Below, one piece after another: positions 1 to 9,400 of a stretch of 64,000 bases of DNA. Each line of letters starts with the position of its first letter. The stretch's first letter is position 1. Under the pieces are notes generated by a model. It saw only the letters and a program-made list of their open reading frames with translations, ran no database searches and was not told the DNA's origin. The position numbers and the translations under genes are program-made. Origin of the DNA: Planctomycetes bacterium syqfu (GTDB taxonomy: Bacteria; Planctomycetota; Phycisphaerae; Phycisphaerales; Phycisphaeraceae); contig CP087563.1 in the NCBI GenBank assembly GCA_020974905.1, forward strand, positions 6,200,001 to 6,264,000. The letters are read 5' to 3'.

Positions 1-540
1 ACGTCGAGGATGCCACCGCCACCGAGGTTGGGGTCTTTGAGACGACTGGTCGCCGGGGCGCCGGACGCATTGAAAGCAAACTTGGCGTCGATGAAACGAA
101 CATCACCGATTGCGCCGCCTTGAATCAGTTCCAACACCTTGGCAATCTGCGGGTGCGTGCGATACATGTAGGCTTCCATGAAGAAGGTGCCGGCTTCACG
201 GGCAGCCTGGATCATGGCTTCGGTTTGATAGCGGTTCAGACCTGCCGGTTTTTCAGACAGGACATGCTTGCCGGCCTTGGCGCATTTGATGGCCCATTCG
301 GGATGCTGGGTGTGGGGGGTGGCGATGTAGATGGCATCGACGTTTTCATCAGCGATGAGTTCTTCATAGCTGGTGTAACGCGTGGGGATGTTGTACTCAT
401 CGGCAAAGGTGTCAGCCTTACCCGGTGTCCGACTGGCGACGGCGACGAGTTTGCATAGTTTGCTGTGATTCACGCCGTTGGCGAACTGTTTGGCGATGTT
501 GCCCGGGCCGATGATGCCCCAGCGTAGTTTGTCTGACATG
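1..540 (-). CDS. Gfo/Idh/MocA-family NAD(P)-dependent oxidoreductase, C-terminal part outside the window
   Basis: The first 180 codons, read on the minus strand from ATG at 540, start MSDKLRWGIIGPGNIAKQFA. This is the Rossmann dinucleotide-binding motif (GxGxxA) at about residues 9-18. Near residue 95 there is a SEKPAGLN segment, the EKP catalytic-lysine motif of the family. Family members oxidise or reduce sugars, inositols and related ring compounds with NAD(P); the substrate cannot be told from this half. The gene runs off position 1. It diverges from the AraC-type gene starting near 670, a common pairing in sugar-use loci, so that regulator may control it. The frame is open across the whole visible stretch. 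Confidence 0.85.
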
Positions 541-571
541 TTTGAATACTCCGTGTGTTTGGACAAATTGG

Positions 572-650
572 TATGTCACGATTGGCTATAGATTAAACGA
601 GTTATTTCTACTGTCCATTACCCATCTGGTCAATTGTATGTCATAATTGG
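572..650. promoter_or_regulatory. Direct-repeat pair, candidate AraC-type operator
   Basis: TATGTCACGATTGG (572-585) and TATGTCATAATTGG (637-650) are direct repeats matching at 12 of 14 positions and spaced 65 bp start to start, about six helical turns. They lie between the divergent oxidoreductase and AraC-type genes. AraC-family proteins often bind direct repeats. The second copy covers what would be the first codons if the regulator began at TTG 634, which favours the ATG at 670. Confidence 0.45.
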
Positions 651-669
651 TCGTGAGGTTCAAATCGTC

Positions 670-1536
670 ATGAGCAAGAAATCCCAATCCACCCTCCAGC
701 AGGTTGTCGAACGTGCCTGTCGCAATGAAGTGATCCACCGACAGTTTCATTTTAAACAAGGCGGTAGCGGATGGGGCTTTGTCACCAAACCCGAGCATGG
801 ACAGGATTACGTCCGACGTATCAATCATGAGTATATCGGCATCTATGTCCTGCGCGGGCATGGTCGCTATGTGGACCACATGGGCAATGAACACCAGGTC
901 GGTCCCGGTGATCTGATGCACCTGCCACCGGGGCGGGAGCACTCGGTTTACCACATCATGGACGGACAATGGGCGGAGTACTATTTCCCAATGCCCCGTG
1001 AGATGTATGAGACACTTGGCTATCTGCAGGTGGTCAAACCCGACCAGACGCTTTGGCATGTGGGCCTGCATGTCTCAATGATCGAACAATGCGAAAACCA
1101 GTTGGCAATGTTGCGACTGCAGGAAAATGAAGCATGGCTATTTGCACAGGTCACCCTCAGCTCTGCCAACCTGATCATGGCAGCAAGGCAACTCATGCTC
1201 CAACAGGCCTCGCCAACCCAGCAGCAGGTCGGCATCATGCAGGCAAGGCAACAACTCGAAGAAGACTGGGAAGCGCAGTTGTCCTTACAGTCACTGGCCA
1301 AGAATCTGAACATGAGTTACGAGCGATTCCGCAAACTCTTCAAACAATTCGTCGGACACTCACCCGGTGAGTTCCGAATCCTCCGACGCATCGACCGGGC
1401 CAAGACACTGCTGCTCAAACAATACACCGTGGCGGAGACGGCAGGGCAGTTGGGCTATCCCGATGCGTTCAGTTTCTCCAAACAATTCAAACGCTACACC
1501 GGCATGAGTCCGACGCAGTTCAAGCGGACGATCTGA
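670..1536 (+). CDS. AraC-family transcriptional regulator with N-terminal cupin sensor domain
   Basis: 288 aa from ATG 670; GTGAGG at 653-658 is a reasonable ribosome-binding site. An in-frame TTG at 634 would add 12 residues but overlaps a putative operator. The N-terminal half has a cupin pattern (GHGRYVDHMGNEH, then GPGDLMHLPPGREHSV), the usual effector-sensing barrel. The last 100 residues hold the two helix-turn-helix units of the AraC domain: LSLQSLAKNLNMSYERFRKL, then VAETAGQLGYPDAFSFSKQF and the closing TGMSPTQFK. It probably controls the divergent oxidoreductase operon in response to a sugar or related ligand, which cannot be named. A bidirectional terminator follows. Confidence 0.88.
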   Translation: MSKKSQSTLQQVVERACRNEVIHRQFHFKQGGSGWGFVTKPEHGQDYVRRINHEYIGIYVLRGHGRYVDHMGNEHQVGPGDLMHLPPGREHSVYHIMDGQWAEYYFPMPREMYETLGYLQVVKPDQTLWHVGLHVSMIEQCENQLAMLRLQENEAWLFAQVTLSSANLIMAARQLMLQQASPTQQQVGIMQARQQLEEDWEAQLSLQSLAKNLNMSYERFRKLFKQFVGHSPGEFRILRRIDRAKTLLLKQYTVAETAGQLGYPDAFSFSKQFKRYTGMSPTQFKRTI

Positions 1537-1568
1537 CAGGTTACGTTGGGAATCACGTGTAAAAAGAC

Positions 1569-1602
1569 AGGTATCGCACCAATTCGCGATACCTATTCTT
1601 TT
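1569..1602. terminator. Bidirectional rho-independent terminator
   Basis: AGGTATCGC (1569-1577) pairs perfectly with GCGATACCT (1586-1594) across an 8-base loop. A T-rich run follows on the plus strand (ATTCTTTT). An A-run at 1561-1565 gives a T-run on the minus strand. It sits between the convergent AraC-type and chemoreceptor genes. Confidence 0.8.
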
Positions 1603-1624
1603 ATCTTGATTGTGACAGGATGGT

Positions 1625-3517
1625 TTACATCTTGAATTGATTGATCAGATCACGCAGGTTGCATGAGAGTTGACTCAGGGATCCGGCAGCCTCGGCGGTG
1701 TATTCGCTGGATGCCTGGGATTGTTGGGCGCCGTGACTGATGTTTTCGACATTTTGAGCGATCTGTTTGGTTGCCTGCGATTGCTCCTCGGCAGCCGAAG
1801 CGATGGCGGTGACCATGGTTGCGACCTGTTGCGAACCGCTGAGAATGTCCTGCAGTGATTGGCCCGCATTACTTGCCAATTCCACACCGGTATTGACCAC
1901 TTTGGTGCCTTCCTGCATCTGCGTGACTGTGCGACCGGTTTCCTGCTGGATGGCTGTGATCGAGTCTGCGACTTCCTTGGTGGCCTTGGTGGTGCGTTCA
2001 GCCAGTTTGCGGACTTCATCAGCGACGACGGCAAAACCACGACCTGCTTCGCCGGCGCGGGCGGCTTCGATTGCAGCATTCAATGCTAAGAGGTTGGTTT
2101 GATCAGCAATGTCGTTGATCACATCAATAATCTGGCCGATCGATTCGCTGCGAGTGCTCAATTGTTGTAAGTCCACGGCGGTTTTGTTGACGGCCTGGGC
2201 AATGATCTTCATTGATTCAACTGTCTGGTTGACGACATCGCCACCATGGCGTGCTGATTCACCTGCACGGTCGGCGGTTCCTGCGGCGTTGGAACACTGT
2301 TGTGCAACTTCGTTGATGGTGGCTGAGAGTTCCTCGACGGCTGCCGCAACACTGTTGGTATTGGTTGCCTGCGAGTTGGCGTTGTTGGACATCGACTCGG
2401 CGGTTGTCGTCATTTCGTTGGACGCTTCGGTGACTTTCCCCACGGTGTTCTGAATTTCATTGAGAACATGCTTGAGGTCTTCTTCCATCTTGTTGATGGC
2501 AACCGTCATGTCACCCAGTTCATCCTTGCTTCTGATGGCAAGCGGTTCGCCACGCAGGTCACCTGCTGCAATGTCGCGGGCACGCTTGACGATCGGGGCA
2601 ATCGGGCGTGTGATCATGCGTGTCATGATGAAAGAAGCGATCAAGGCTATGGTGATGCCTGCTGCGATACAGGTGATGAGAATCTGCAGGGTGCTTTTGA
2701 TTTTAGCCAACATGGTTTGGCGAATCACGGGAACTTCTTCGTGTGATGCTTCTGCAAGCTTTTCCACGAGTTGCTCCACTTCATGTGTTGCTTTGCGGAA
2801 GATGGCTGTCGTTTCTGCAATCTGACGATCCAATGCCACCAGTTCGTTAAACGACTTTAAATATAAATCCAGATCCTGGTCAATGGCTTTGATGTCGGCT
2901 TCGGGGAGTTTCAGATCGCGAGCCGTCCGCCGACAGTGTTCGACCTGCTTGGCAAGTTTGTCCACGTACTTATCCAGGCCGCGCAACAGGTAGTCCTTTT
3001 CGTGACGACGACACATCAGCATGTCCACGATCAATTGAGGTTGATCAAGTTGCTTGATGCGTTCTTCCATTTTATGGATTGCTTTGCGCATCTGCCCGCG
3101 TAATCCCTGGTCCTGCGTCGAGCCGCGTTGGATGACCATGTCTGCGACTTGCTTGAAGTTGTCATGGTAGGTCTTGACGTGAAGGGCCGCAGTTTGCAAC
3201 TCGGTTTGACGTGCCCCTTTTTCTTTGGGCTGTGCCAGGTTCAGATGATCGATGGTGTTTGTTACCGCCTGCTCGACTTTGCCAACATATTTTTCATCCA
3301 GTCGCATCAGAAAATCTTTTTCCGAACGGCGTGCCTGGAGCATCATCTGTGATGCTTCCTGCATGTTTGTAAGTTGAGGGATTTTTTCGTCCACCAATTG
3401 GGTGGTGTGCGATCCCAGATTTGTCATAAACAGGATGGTTAACCCACACACGGTGGTGAAGATGGCAACGAGGCTAAGGACTGTGAAATAGATTTTTTTA
3501 CCGATCGTGATCCGCAT
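1625..3517 (-). CDS. Methyl-accepting chemotaxis protein with HBM-like sensor domain
   Basis: 630 aa. A membrane segment lies at about residues 10-32, an all-helical periplasmic domain at 35-275, a second membrane segment at about 278-299, a HAMP domain at about 300-352, and a long cytoplasmic signalling domain. The conserved hairpin tip ([19 protein letters not shown]) that contacts CheW and CheA is near residue 475. The sensor domain carries two copies of an RRxEKDxLxR motif ([10 protein letters not shown] and [10 protein letters not shown]), the signature of helical bimodular (HBM) domains, which bind small organic acids in some bacteria. There is no C-terminal pentapeptide for CheR/CheB. 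No che genes are nearby, so it is a stand-alone receptor. The start is supported by a GGAG ribosome-binding site. Confidence 0.93.
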   Translation of the reverse strand: MRITIGKKIYFTVLSLVAIFTTVCGLTILFMTNLGSHTTQLVDEKIPQLTNMQEASQMMLQARRSEKDFLMRLDEKYVGKVEQAVTNTIDHLNLAQPKEKGARQTELQTAALHVKTYHDNFKQVADMVIQRGSTQDQGLRGQMRKAIHKMEERIKQLDQPQLIVDMLMCRRHEKDYLLRGLDKYVDKLAKQVEHCRRTARDLKLPEADIKAIDQDLDLYLKSFNELVALDRQIAETTAIFRKATHEVEQLVEKLAEASHEEVPVIRQTMLAKIKSTLQILITCIAAGITIALIASFIMTRMITRPIAPIVKRARDIAAGDLRGEPLAIRSKDELGDMTVAINKMEEDLKHVLNEIQNTVGKVTEASNEMTTTAESMSNNANSQATNTNSVAAAVEELSATINEVAQQCSNAAGTADRAGESARHGGDVVNQTVESMKIIAQAVNKTAVDLQQLSTRSESIGQIIDVINDIADQTNLLALNAAIEAARAGEAGRGFAVVADEVRKLAERTTKATKEVADSITAIQQETGRTVTQMQEGTKVVNTGVELASNAGQSLQDILSGSQQVATMVTAIASAAEEQSQATKQIAQNVENISHGAQQSQASSEYTAEAAGSLSQLSCNLRDLINQFKM

Positions 3518-3792
3518 CTGTCATTCTCCAAAGGCTGAAACTGAACATATTTTGTGACTTACGATGTGGACCCAAGCTAAGTGTCGGGGTTTTATCTTGT
3601 TGACTTAATCGTGGAACACAGCTTTCGGATAAGACGAATTGATCGCTTTATGCCTACTTTTAAGGATTTTGGAAGTTTGATACGGTTAAGTGCTTAAATA
3701 AAGACATGCTATATCCAGCTACATTTATGTTGGCCTTGGATGAGAAAATCGTATTGGACCCTTCATCTCACCAAAATTTTCTGAACGTACAT
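3518..3792. other. Intergenic region upstream of the chemoreceptor
   Basis: No credible ORF. The right part is AT-rich. Read on the minus strand, a TAAA element followed 17 bases later by TCCGAAAG faintly resembles a sigma-28 promoter for the chemoreceptor, but the spacing is two bases too long and the match is partial. Nothing else was recognised. Confidence 0.3.
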
Positions 3793-3832
3793 TAAAAAAA
3801 ACACCCCGTCCGCATGGCGCGTTGGGGGTGTT
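3793..3832 (-). terminator. Rho-independent terminator of hcp
   Basis: On the minus strand, AACACCCC (3832-3825) pairs with GGGGTGTT (3807-3800) and is followed by a run of Ts (the A-run at 3794-3801 on the plus strand). It lies about 65 bp beyond the hcp stop codon. Confidence 0.8.
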
Positions 3833-3895
3833 GGTTATGAGGTGTGGCTTGTTTTGAATATGTTTTCGTATTCGTTTTTGGATTGGCTTGCAGGC

Positions 3896-5209
3896 TTATG
3901 CCATCGCCAACTCAAGGTCCGCTTTGGCATCTCCGGTGAGACGCAGGCCGTAGTTTTCCTGGAGGATCTTAAAGACATTAGGACTGATAAACGCCGGCGC
4001 TGCCGGGCCGATGGTGATGTTCTTCACGCCCAGACTCAGTAGAGTCAGTAACACGGCAACTGCCTTCTGTTCAAACCAGCTGAGGACGATGGTCAAAGGC
4101 AAGTCGTTGACGCTGCAATCAAATACCTTGGCCAATTCGACCGCAACTTTGATCGCGCCGTATGCATCATTGCATTGTCCCATGTCCATGAGACGGGGCA
4201 GTTCAAGGTGCGTGCCGTAGTCATGATCCATGATGCGATACTTGCCACAACCGAGTGTAAGGATGAACGAATCGTCGGGTGTGCCTGCTGCATAGTCTGA
4301 GTAGTAGTTGCGGCCGGGTTCTGCACCATCACAACCACCGATGACAAAGAAGCGACTGATCTGACCGGCCTTGACGGCTTCGACGATCTCGGGGGCCTTG
4401 GAGAGGATGACGGACTCATGGAAGCCGACGGTGATTTCCTGGGTGAGTGCCTGCTTGCAGGGTTGGCATTGTCTGGCCTTGGCGATCACTTCGGAGAAGT
4501 CATCCGTGACCAATCGCTTGGCGCCGGGGACGGCTGTGGCGCGGGTGGTGAACATGCGATCCTTGTAGCTGTCCTTGGGGATGAGCACACAGTTGGTTGT
4601 GCCGACGATGGCGGCGGGGAACTGTTCGAATTCCACCTTTTGTTTTTGCCAGGGGCCACCGAAGTGTCCTGCAAGGTTGGGATGGTTGTGGAGCTTGGGA
4701 TACATGTGACCGGGGAGCATTTCGCCGTGGGTGTAGACTTTGACGTTTGTTCCCTCGCATTGTTTGAGAATGTTCATCAGATCCAGCAGGTCATGGCCGG
4801 TGACGAGGATGCCGGGGCCTTCCTGCGTCCCACACATGACACTGGCTGGTTCAGGTTGGCCGAAGTTTTCGATGTGTCCTTCCTGAAGCAGTTGCATGAC
4901 GGTGAGATTGTGCTTGCCGCATTCGAGTACCAATTCAAACATGGTGGGGACATCGAAGTTGACGTTGGTCATGGTGGAGAAGAGTGCTTCTTCGATGAAC
5001 GCGGAGACTTCTTCGGAGTGCTTGCCCAGGCGACGGGCGTGGTGAGCGTAAGCTGCCATGCCTTTGACACCGTAGAGCAGGATTTCTTCGAGTGATTGGA
5101 TGTCGATATCTTTACCGCAGACGCCAGCCCGGCCGTTGATTTCGCAGGCGGTGCCGTGAGCGGTTTGTTCACATTGGTTACAGTGCAGGGGGAGTGAGAG
5201 GTGTGACAT
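3896..5209 (-). CDS. hcp: Hybrid cluster protein (hydroxylamine reductase / NO-detoxifying Hcp), short class III-like form
   Basis: 437 aa. Four N-terminal cysteines, C10, C13, C22 and C31 (CNQCEQT...VCGKD), would hold a cubane Fe-S cluster. All usual ligands of the hybrid Fe-S-O cluster appear in order: His in TGHDLLDL, Glu in THGEMLPGH, and Cys in TTNCVLIP, GGCDGAEPG, LGCGKYR and MGQCNDAYGA, then Glu in WFEQKA. Hcp is a cytoplasmic reductase of NO or hydroxylamine in anaerobic nitrosative stress. Class I/II proteins are about 550 aa; the roughly 110-residue deficit between the Cys motif and the hybrid-cluster domain matches class III. It diverges from a Crp/Fnr-type gene and has an FNR-type box at an activating position. 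No hcr reductase gene is adjacent. Confidence 0.93.
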   Translation of the reverse strand: MSHLSLPLHCNQCEQTAHGTACEINGRAGVCGKDIDIQSLEEILLYGVKGMAAYAHHARRLGKHSEEVSAFIEEALFSTMTNVNFDVPTMFELVLECGKHNLTVMQLLQEGHIENFGQPEPASVMCGTQEGPGILVTGHDLLDLMNILKQCEGTNVKVYTHGEMLPGHMYPKLHNHPNLAGHFGGPWQKQKVEFEQFPAAIVGTTNCVLIPKDSYKDRMFTTRATAVPGAKRLVTDDFSEVIAKARQCQPCKQALTQEITVGFHESVILSKAPEIVEAVKAGQISRFFVIGGCDGAEPGRNYYSDYAAGTPDDSFILTLGCGKYRIMDHDYGTHLELPRLMDMGQCNDAYGAIKVAVELAKVFDCSVNDLPLTIVLSWFEQKAVAVLLTLLSLGVKNITIGPAAPAFISPNVFKILQENYGLRLTGDAKADLELAMA

Positions 5210-5264
5210 GTGTTATGATCCTTTGGTTAACGGCGGTTGGATACGGGGTCAGTTCGTTAATTCT

Positions 5265-5314
5265 GATTGTCAGTATCGACATCAAGAGACTTTTTTGCCT
5301 TGATCTGGATCAAG
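5265..5314 (-). promoter_or_regulatory. Class II FNR/DNR/HcpR-type promoter of hcp
   Basis: TTGATctggATCAA at 5300-5313 is a perfect FNR-type palindrome, extended by one pair to CTTGAT...ATCAAG. On the minus strand a -10-like GATACT occupies 5277-5272. This puts the start at about 5265 and the box centre (5306.5) at exactly -41.5, the class II activator position. The hcp ATG is 55 nt further on. The box could also act on the divergent regulator gene. Confidence 0.75.
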
Positions 5315-5347
5315 TCCGTCGAATTTTTTTAATGGTTATTATGTTTC

Positions 5348-5519
5348 ACCGCCAAGACGCCAAGGCCGCCAGGTTCAGAGAGAGATGATTCGATGTTTTT
5401 GATCCAAATCGTGTTATCTCTGGTGCGTTCATGATTGACGCTTGGCTTGATTGAGAAAAGTAAAATCTCGGTTGCGTTTTTGGTCTCACTCAACTTGGCG
5501 TTCTTGGCGTCTTGGCGGT
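5348..5519. repeat. MITE-like palindromic element with CCAAGACG arms
   Basis: ACCGCCAAGACGCCAAG (5348-5364) and its exact reverse complement CTTGGCGTCTTGGCGGT (5503-5519) bound a 172-bp element with no ORF. The arms contain an internal short tandem (GCCAAGAC/GCCAAG). The element separates the hcp promoter from the Crp-type gene and ends 19 bp before its start codon. Confidence 0.7.
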
Positions 5520-5538
5520 TTAAATTAATTGGAGTTGT

Positions 5539-6219
5539 ATGTCACTCGAAGCTTTGAAAATTCTTGCCCGTTGTCACATGTTCGGTCGTGTCAGTGAAGA
5601 GGGGATGCAGGAACTTGCTGCCATGGCACAGGTTCAGAAACTCTCGCGCGGTCAGATTGTCTTTCATCAGGGCGATGAACCACCGGGGATGTTTGTGGTC
5701 GGCTCAGGGACGGTTCGAATTTACAAGATTGCGCCCAACGGCAAAGAACATGTCCTGCATCTGGCGGGCCCGGGTCTGACGTTTGCCGAAGTCGCCGTGA
5801 TGGGTAACTTCCCCTGTCCCGCCTTTGCCGAAGCGATTGAGACCTCGGAAGTGGTGCTTTTGCCGACAGGCCCGTTCATGAAGGCGCTGAAGACCAATCA
5901 TGAGTTGCCGCTGCAGTTACTCACAGGGATGGCCTTCTGGGTGCATCACATGGTCGATACGCTTGAGGATATTGTGCTTCGCGACGCTACGGGGCGGCTG
6001 TGTCGCTATCTCGTGGACACGCATCAGGACGGTGTTGCCACGCTCCCCAAGTTCAAACGTCACTTGGCAAGCAAGCTCAATCTCACCAGCGAGACGCTTT
6101 CACGTGTACTCCGACGTCTACTCGATGAGCAACTTATTGAGCAGGGGGCCTCCAAGGAGCAGATTCGCCTGCTGGACATAGACATGCTCCAGGAGATGGC
6201 CGACGGCGGATATGCCTGA
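5539..6219 (+). CDS. Crp/Fnr-family regulator, DNR/HcpR-like, probably controlling hcp
   Basis: 226 aa with an N-terminal cyclic-nucleotide-binding-like barrel (GQIVFHQGDEPPGMFVVGSG at about 37-56), a dimer helix, and a C-terminal winged helix whose recognition helix is SETLSRVLRRLL. The E-x-x-S-R pattern is the one FNR and DNR use to read TTGAT half-sites, and such a box lies in the shared intergenic region. It lacks the N-terminal cysteine cluster of FNR, so it is unlikely to sense oxygen through Fe-S. DNR and HcpR proteins sense NO, possibly through haem; that function is inferred here from the hcp neighbour. GGAG lies just upstream of ATG 5539. An MITE-like repeat sits between gene and promoter region. 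Confidence 0.88.
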   Translation: MSLEALKILARCHMFGRVSEEGMQELAAMAQVQKLSRGQIVFHQGDEPPGMFVVGSGTVRIYKIAPNGKEHVLHLAGPGLTFAEVAVMGNFPCPAFAEAIETSEVVLLPTGPFMKALKTNHELPLQLLTGMAFWVHHMVDTLEDIVLRDATGRLCRYLVDTHQDGVATLPKFKRHLASKLNLTSETLSRVLRRLLDEQLIEQGASKEQIRLLDIDMLQEMADGGYA

Positions 6220-6268
6220 TCAATAAAAGACCACAACCGTTATATCCGCCAAGGCTTGTGGGAAAACA

Positions 6269-6298
6269 TTGACGTTTGGCAAGGTATCGGGCTAAAAT
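6269..6298 (+). promoter_or_regulatory. Sigma-70-type promoter for the 1,135-aa surface protein
   Basis: TTGACG (6269-6274) and TAAAAT (6293-6298), each 5 of 6 to consensus, are separated by 18 bp. The predicted start near 6305 gives a 90-130-nt leader. The next surface-protein gene has the same architecture at 9851-9880. Confidence 0.6.
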
Positions 6299-6316
6299 AT
6301 ATCTCCCACCTGTAGA

Positions 6317-6431
6317 TGACTGTCCGCGACAGTCAGATAAGCTAAAGCACGACCCGCAATGGGTCGGTACAATAAAGCCCACCCGCTAAAGCATGAACCG
6401 GCCACGGTTTGAACCTGTAGAGAGAGTACAC
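6317..6431 (+). promoter_or_regulatory. Structured 5' leader, candidate riboswitch
   Basis: A perfect 8-bp hairpin (TGACTGTC/GACAGTCA, 6317-6335) is followed by two copies of a unit GCTAAAGCAyGAmCC plus hairpin. One is at 6341-6366 (CGACCC-gcaat-GGGTCG). The second is at 6385-6409 (GAACC-ggccac-GGTTT). A GTACAATAAAGCC joint lies between them. The layout is reminiscent of the GEMM/c-di-GMP-I riboswitch, but the match is too loose to assign. The annotated ATG at 6393 lies inside the second unit. Confidence 0.4.
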
Positions 6432-9400
6432 GTGAGACTGAACAAGATGCCCCGAATCAGAACCAAGCTCCGCAGCCTGATGACGCGCGTGTTACGACGT
6501 TGTGGTTTGGATGAGCAGTCCGTAGGCAGACGTCGCTTAAATGCCCGCCGTGCTGCTTACATCCAACCGCTCGAATCTCGCCAGATGCTCAGTGTGGCCA
6601 TTGAGATGGTCGTCAATCCCACCGGTTCACCGTCCGCGTACGTCGTGGATGGCAGCGATGTCTACGCCAGCCAGGCAGACAGTTTTTCGATTGATTTTTA
6701 TGTTACCTCCAATGAGGGCACGCCAAACAATACGCTCTATAGCTTTGACCTGAATCTCACAGGTACGGACACTGACATCATACTCGATGAATGGCTACGC
6801 AATACGGCACTCTTTCCCAATACCGCAGGTGATGTCTTTAACTTTTCAGATGACACTGTCGACGACGCGGCTTCGGATTATTTTGTCAGCGCTGCAACCG
6901 TTGGGCTAGATGACCGCGATACACTGGACAAGACGGACGCTGGTGACTTCTCCGGTTGGTACATCGGTTCCCTTGAACTCACTTTGCCCAGCACCGTCGG
7001 AGATTACGTCCTCACGTTCACCAGCACGGCTGATGATCAACCTTCCCTCATCACGCACACGGTTACCGATGGCGTTGTCGAAACATCATCCCCCGATGTC
7101 AACGCATTGACATTCCATGTCGTCGAGGCCGCAACGCTGAGCATCGAGGACCTGCCTGATCTGACTGGCGATGCAGACATCGCTTCAACCTTTGGTAGTA
7201 TCGACATCACCACTACGAATGTGGATGGGGCAGAACTCTCACTTTCGGACTTCACGTTGGTTCACGTGGTCAACGGTGTTGAGACGATTGTGATCTCAGA
7301 TCTGGATAACGATACGAACACGGATAACGACTGGGAAGATTTTGCAGGCATCTCTTTGGTCGATGCCGGCGGTGGTGTCTACCAGATCACCGGGCTTGAT
7401 GATGTGATCGAACTTGCGGATGGTGATTACACCTTGACCGCCGTGGCAGCAGGCATCATGAACAACGCAGGTGTACCGCTGATTGCCGATGCCGAAGAAC
7501 TCTTTGAAGTAGACTCGGCTGTACCGCAGGTCACTGTTAATGATCAGACCACCAATGATCGCACACCCACGATCACCGGCACGGTCATTGACCAGACACT
7601 CGACACGATGAGCATCACCATATCGCATGCCAACGATCTGACCTTTGCATCCCAAACCTTCACGCTGGCCAATGGTGACTTCACCATCGACGGCAATGGC
7701 AACTGGACACTTGATGGTAGCAAGCTCTCGGCGCTTGAAGGTGGCACGTATGACGTCCGCGTTGTGGCCGTCGACGAAGTCGGTCAAACCACCGATGAGA
7801 CATACGAAGACAAATTGCTGATCGTTGATGCCTATGAAAACGATGACAGTGATTCCGATGCACCGAGCAATCTCGTTGATGGCAGTCGCCATTACAACCT
7901 GAGCATTCATGAGTCGGGCGATGTGGATTGGAAGTCCTTCGTCCTCGGCGCAGATGCCGATGTTCTTGTGCTTGGCAATGTGATCAGTGGTGATGAGATC
8001 ACCGTCAACTACTATCTCTACAATTCTGTGAACGACTCGATCCCTCAGACACCTAACTATACCTTCACATCAGCGTCCGGGACTCTGAGCCAAACCATTT
8101 CCGGAATGACCGCTGGAACCTATTACATCGAAATTTCAAGTACGGGTGATGGCAATAGCGACGGCACCGCTGGCGTGGTCTACAACTATAACTTCGTCAC
8201 CGGCATCGAAGCCGATCTATCCAACTCCATCTCCGGCTCGATCTACGTCGATGAAAACTTCGACGGTGCCTACAATGCAGGTGATGGTGATGCGTTGGAC
8301 TTGACCGCATGGAACGGCGGACTGGGCGTGCTCGTCGAGTTGTATGCCATGAATGATCTGGACAACCCCGTCGACAGTGTCTATTCCACGGATGGCAGCT
8401 ACACCTTCTCCAACGTGATCAGCGACACCTACCGCGTTCGCATCCAACTCCCCGATGGCACGTTCCAAACCACCAGCAATCCAGCGGATATTCTGCTTGA
8501 TGGTGCAGTCGACGAAACCAATGTGGACTTTGGTCTTCGTGATGTTGAAGTGGCCGATGAATATCTGTTCTATAACAACAGTGTCTACGATGGCAACAAC
8601 GCTTCAGCCAACAGCAATGACGACAATGCCATTGACACCAGTAAGCAAGCTTTGCATCAAGGCGAGACGGCGACATCGGTGAACATCACCGCCAACGAAG
8701 ATGGCGTCAACGGCATTATGTTTGACGTGATTGGTTTGCAGACCGGTTCACTTTCGGCGGGTGACTTCTCATTTAAAATGGGTAATGACAACACACCCGA
8801 CGATGACTGGACCGCTGCACCGACACCTGCATCGATTACGATTCGTGAAGGTGAGGGTGTTAACGGTTCGGATCGCGTGACCATCATCTGGTCAGATGGC
8901 GATATTGCCGACACATGGTTGGAAGTCAAGGTTCTGGCAGGCGGTTCGGTTGGTCTGGCAGAGGATTGGGCGTTTTATTTTGGTAACAACATTGGTGACG
9001 TGAACTTCAGCGAGTTCGTGGGCATTGATGACGTCTTTGATATCTGGAACAACCGCGCGACCTCAAGTGGTCCGCAGCAGGCGACCAGTTACATTTACGA
9101 TTTGAACAAGGACGGCTTTGCTGACATTCAGGATGTCTTTGTGGCCTGGAACAATCGCAAGTCTTCAGCCACCTATGCGGGTTTGCAGAAGATCACACCC
9201 GTCAGTGGATCGCCAATGATGTTGGCTGAAGGTGAAAGTACTGATGCCGATACGCAAGCCGTCAGTCAGTCCGAGGTTCAGCAGATGCTTGCTTATGCGA
9301 TTACCAACTGGCAGGCCACGTTGGCGGACACCGGTCTGGTATGGGCTGCAGATCAGGTTCAGGTGCAGGTTGTCGATCTTGGTGGGCAATATCTCGGTTT

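Noticed and set aside
3560-3680. Possible sigma-28 promoter of the chemoreceptor (minus strand TAAA...TCCGAAAG).
   Set aside because: The spacer is 17 rather than 15 bases and the -10 matches only about five of eight positions.
4418-5095. 225-codon plus-strand ORF antisense to hcp.
   Set aside because: hcp has every family ligand in the opposite frame; this ORF shows no motif.
6341-6431. Firm assignment of the surface-gene leader as a c-di-GMP-I riboswitch.
   Set aside because: Stem order and AAAGC joints are similar, but key consensus stretches are missing; kept only as a candidate structured leader.
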